Of a DNA stretch of 64,000 nucleotides, positions 62,569 through 64,000 are shown in pieces. The notes beneath the pieces are model-generated. The model made no database searches, had not been told where the DNA came from, and saw only the letters and a program-made list of their open reading frames with translations. Source of the stretch: Dacryopinax spathularia (Eukaryota; Basidiomycota; Dacrymycetes; Dacrymycetales; Dacrymycetaceae); assembly GCA_037974965.1 (NCBI GenBank), contig JBBPFI010000002.1, positions 1-64,000 of the forward strand, given 5' to 3'. Both the position numbers and the translations under genes were made by a program. Each line of letters begins with the position of its first letter. The first letter of the stretch is position 1.

Positions 62569-64000
62569 TCACAGGACGTAGATCTAGGACACATGACCAG
62601 ATGATCACAATGTAGTGATACTAAACTTACGTCCTCGTTTGCTAGCCTTCCTGCTTGCAGTTCCAAGGCAGCTCGGGTCCGCCAATCTTGGGATAGGAAG
62701 TCCGCTACGCGGAAACGAACCGCTGCTGTAGTCATGTTAGGGTGGACGTATCTGGGTAGATAATCAGCTGCCTCTCCAGTAGACTCGCTTGAAACAACTC
62801 GCGAAGGGATGGGTGTATCCAGCGCTTTCTGAAGAGCACGGGTGAATGCGTCCACATCGCCCTTGAGGACGGTATAGACGTAAGGCTCGCCAAGCTTCAT
62901 GATCCCATCGTGTTGGCTGCTCCACTTCGAGGTGTTGTACGGTTCGGCAGGATCGTACCACAAGGCTGGGTTGATAAACGGTACGCCTAAGCATAAGGCA
63001 TCCCACGGTGAAGGGGACAACATTGGGTTGCCGATACCGATCAGCGCTCTGCTGTGGCCAATGGCGGTATAGAACCCGTCTTGATCTAGGGTACCGAGGT
63101 TACGAGTTGAAGGCGGCAAGACTTCTGCTGCTGCGTCCTGTGCGCCTTTCAGTCCGACAACGAAGTTGACGTCGGTGGATTTCGCTGCAACTTCGAAGGC
63201 TTCCCTGGTCCAAGGCGACGCATCCGATGAGAAGTACCGCGCATACTTTGCCAGAATATATGCTTGATTGGGTCGTTCTTCCGTTGGTACGAACCGCCGC
63301 CTTCCGCATGCTTCTTCGATGCTGTATCCGATGTAGATCTCACCGTTGTCGTAGAATTCCGGCGAGAGCATCCAGGCGTGGCCCAGTGGATGACCTCCGT
63401 CACCAGGCCACCACTGAAACCCGAACAGCATCCAGAAAGGTATACCATTTGGATTCGACGCGCTCTTCAGGCAAGCTGGATTCTTGAAGCAGTCCTGAAT
63501 TGCATCGGGCTCGAGAATGACGGCTTGAACCATGGTCGGAAACATCCTATACTGCTGAACGACTTCGTTGTTGGTCTGCGAGAACAGATAGGAATAGCCC
63601 AACTCGTCCAGAGCGGTGAACTGCAAGGTGCTCAGGTAGCTGGCTAGACGGTTCGAATCGAGTTACTCACGATCGACCTCCCCCTGCGTTTGGTGAGCAT
63701 ATGAAATGTCTTGCAGCAGGCGAGGGACGCACCAGATGTGCTCTCCTTGCATATGCCCTCGAACTGTGTCTACAAGGTTGACCGAACCTAGCAGAACGAC
63801 CTTCGTTTGATTCTCGGAGCATGTCCCAGCTCGCATACACCCCACCAATGAATGCATTGTCTTCGCGTTTCGATCCATCCAGGAAGTCTCGTCATATGTT
63901 GTCTGCTCAGGAAAGATGGCCGAAAAGACATCATGTCCAATTCGGTCGGTGATCGTCTGGCGGATGAAGCGTGGGACCTCAATCCAAGGCTCTACACTGT
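62569..64000 (-). CDS. GT18-like glycosyltransferase, gene 2 (5' end beyond the window)
   Basis: The gene enters from the right edge: residues PRFIRQTITDRIGHDVFSAI, RAGTCSENQTKVVLLGSVNL, then a tiny exon, then a long exon (LDELGYSYLF, GYSIEEACGRRRF, ILAKYARYF, HSRALIGIGNPMLSPSPWDA, GVPFINP, HDGIMKLGEPYVYTVLKGDV). It ends RLANEDIYVL with a stop at 62569-62571 after a 47-bp last intron. It aligns throughout with gene 1 but keeps about 60 more C-terminal residues, so gene 2 is probably the complete member. The start and membrane anchor lie beyond 64000. Confidence 0.75.

Noticed and set aside
1-64000. tRNA, rRNA and retroelement sequences
   Set aside because: I found no cloverleaf with a T-loop, no ribosomal RNA core motifs, and no reverse transcriptase or integrase motif in any frame I read; a short tRNA could still be missed by eye.

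Overview
This window is the left end of a fungal chromosome. It opens with about 28 CCCTAA telomere units, and every intact gene can be joined through 44-80 bp GT..AG introns into one open frame. TTAGGG telomeres, dense tiny introns, JmjC-like and OrsD-type zinc-finger families, a PIF1 helicase and family-18 glycosyltransferases suggest a filamentous basidiomycete, probably an agaricomycete. That assignment is inferred from gene content, not from a marker gene.

Layout. 1-740: telomere abutting a cut-off acidic-repeat reading frame. 1.3-7.4 kb: four minus-strand genes (F-box, two coiled-coil proteins, a Cys-rich protein). 7.7-9.7 kb: a JmjC-like protein with a CCHC knuckle. 9.8-12.8 kb: an intact SNF2-RING ATPase. 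13.7-18.8 kb: a cassette of OrsD/C2H2 zinc-finger fragment, small zinc protein, kinase and coiled-coil protein. 19.2-22.7 kb: a second, large OrsD-type protein. 23.5-25.8 kb: an intact PIF1 helicase. 26-33 kb: a broken SNF2 copy, three intact unknown genes (one of 929 aa) and a cut-off kinase. 33.8-41.8 kb: a satellite array of about 94-bp modules with very recent internal duplication. 41.8-44.5 kb: a complex repeat seeded with many short interstitial telomere tracts. 44.9-49.8 kb: an intact gene of at least 11 exons for a protein of about 1,446 aa with two SUMO-interaction-like motifs and no domain I recognise. 50.1-50.3 kb: a cluster of palindromes. 50.3-58.3 kb: a second copy of the 13.7-18.8 kb cassette, with an extra coiled-coil gene inserted. 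58.7-60.7 kb: tandem repeats of about 203 bp. 60.7-64.0 kb: two tandem GT18-like genes, the second running off the window.

A G-rich minisatellite family, recognisable by GTAAGGGA and GGGAAAGGAAA, fills many of the gaps between genes and sits at several points where genes or duplications break off. The genes look mostly nuclear and chromatin- or DNA-directed (SNF2-RING, PIF1, JmjC-like, OrsD zinc fingers, a SIM-bearing giant protein). The segment looks like a subtelomere built by repeated duplication, truncation and telomere healing, with several genes still under selection to stay open.
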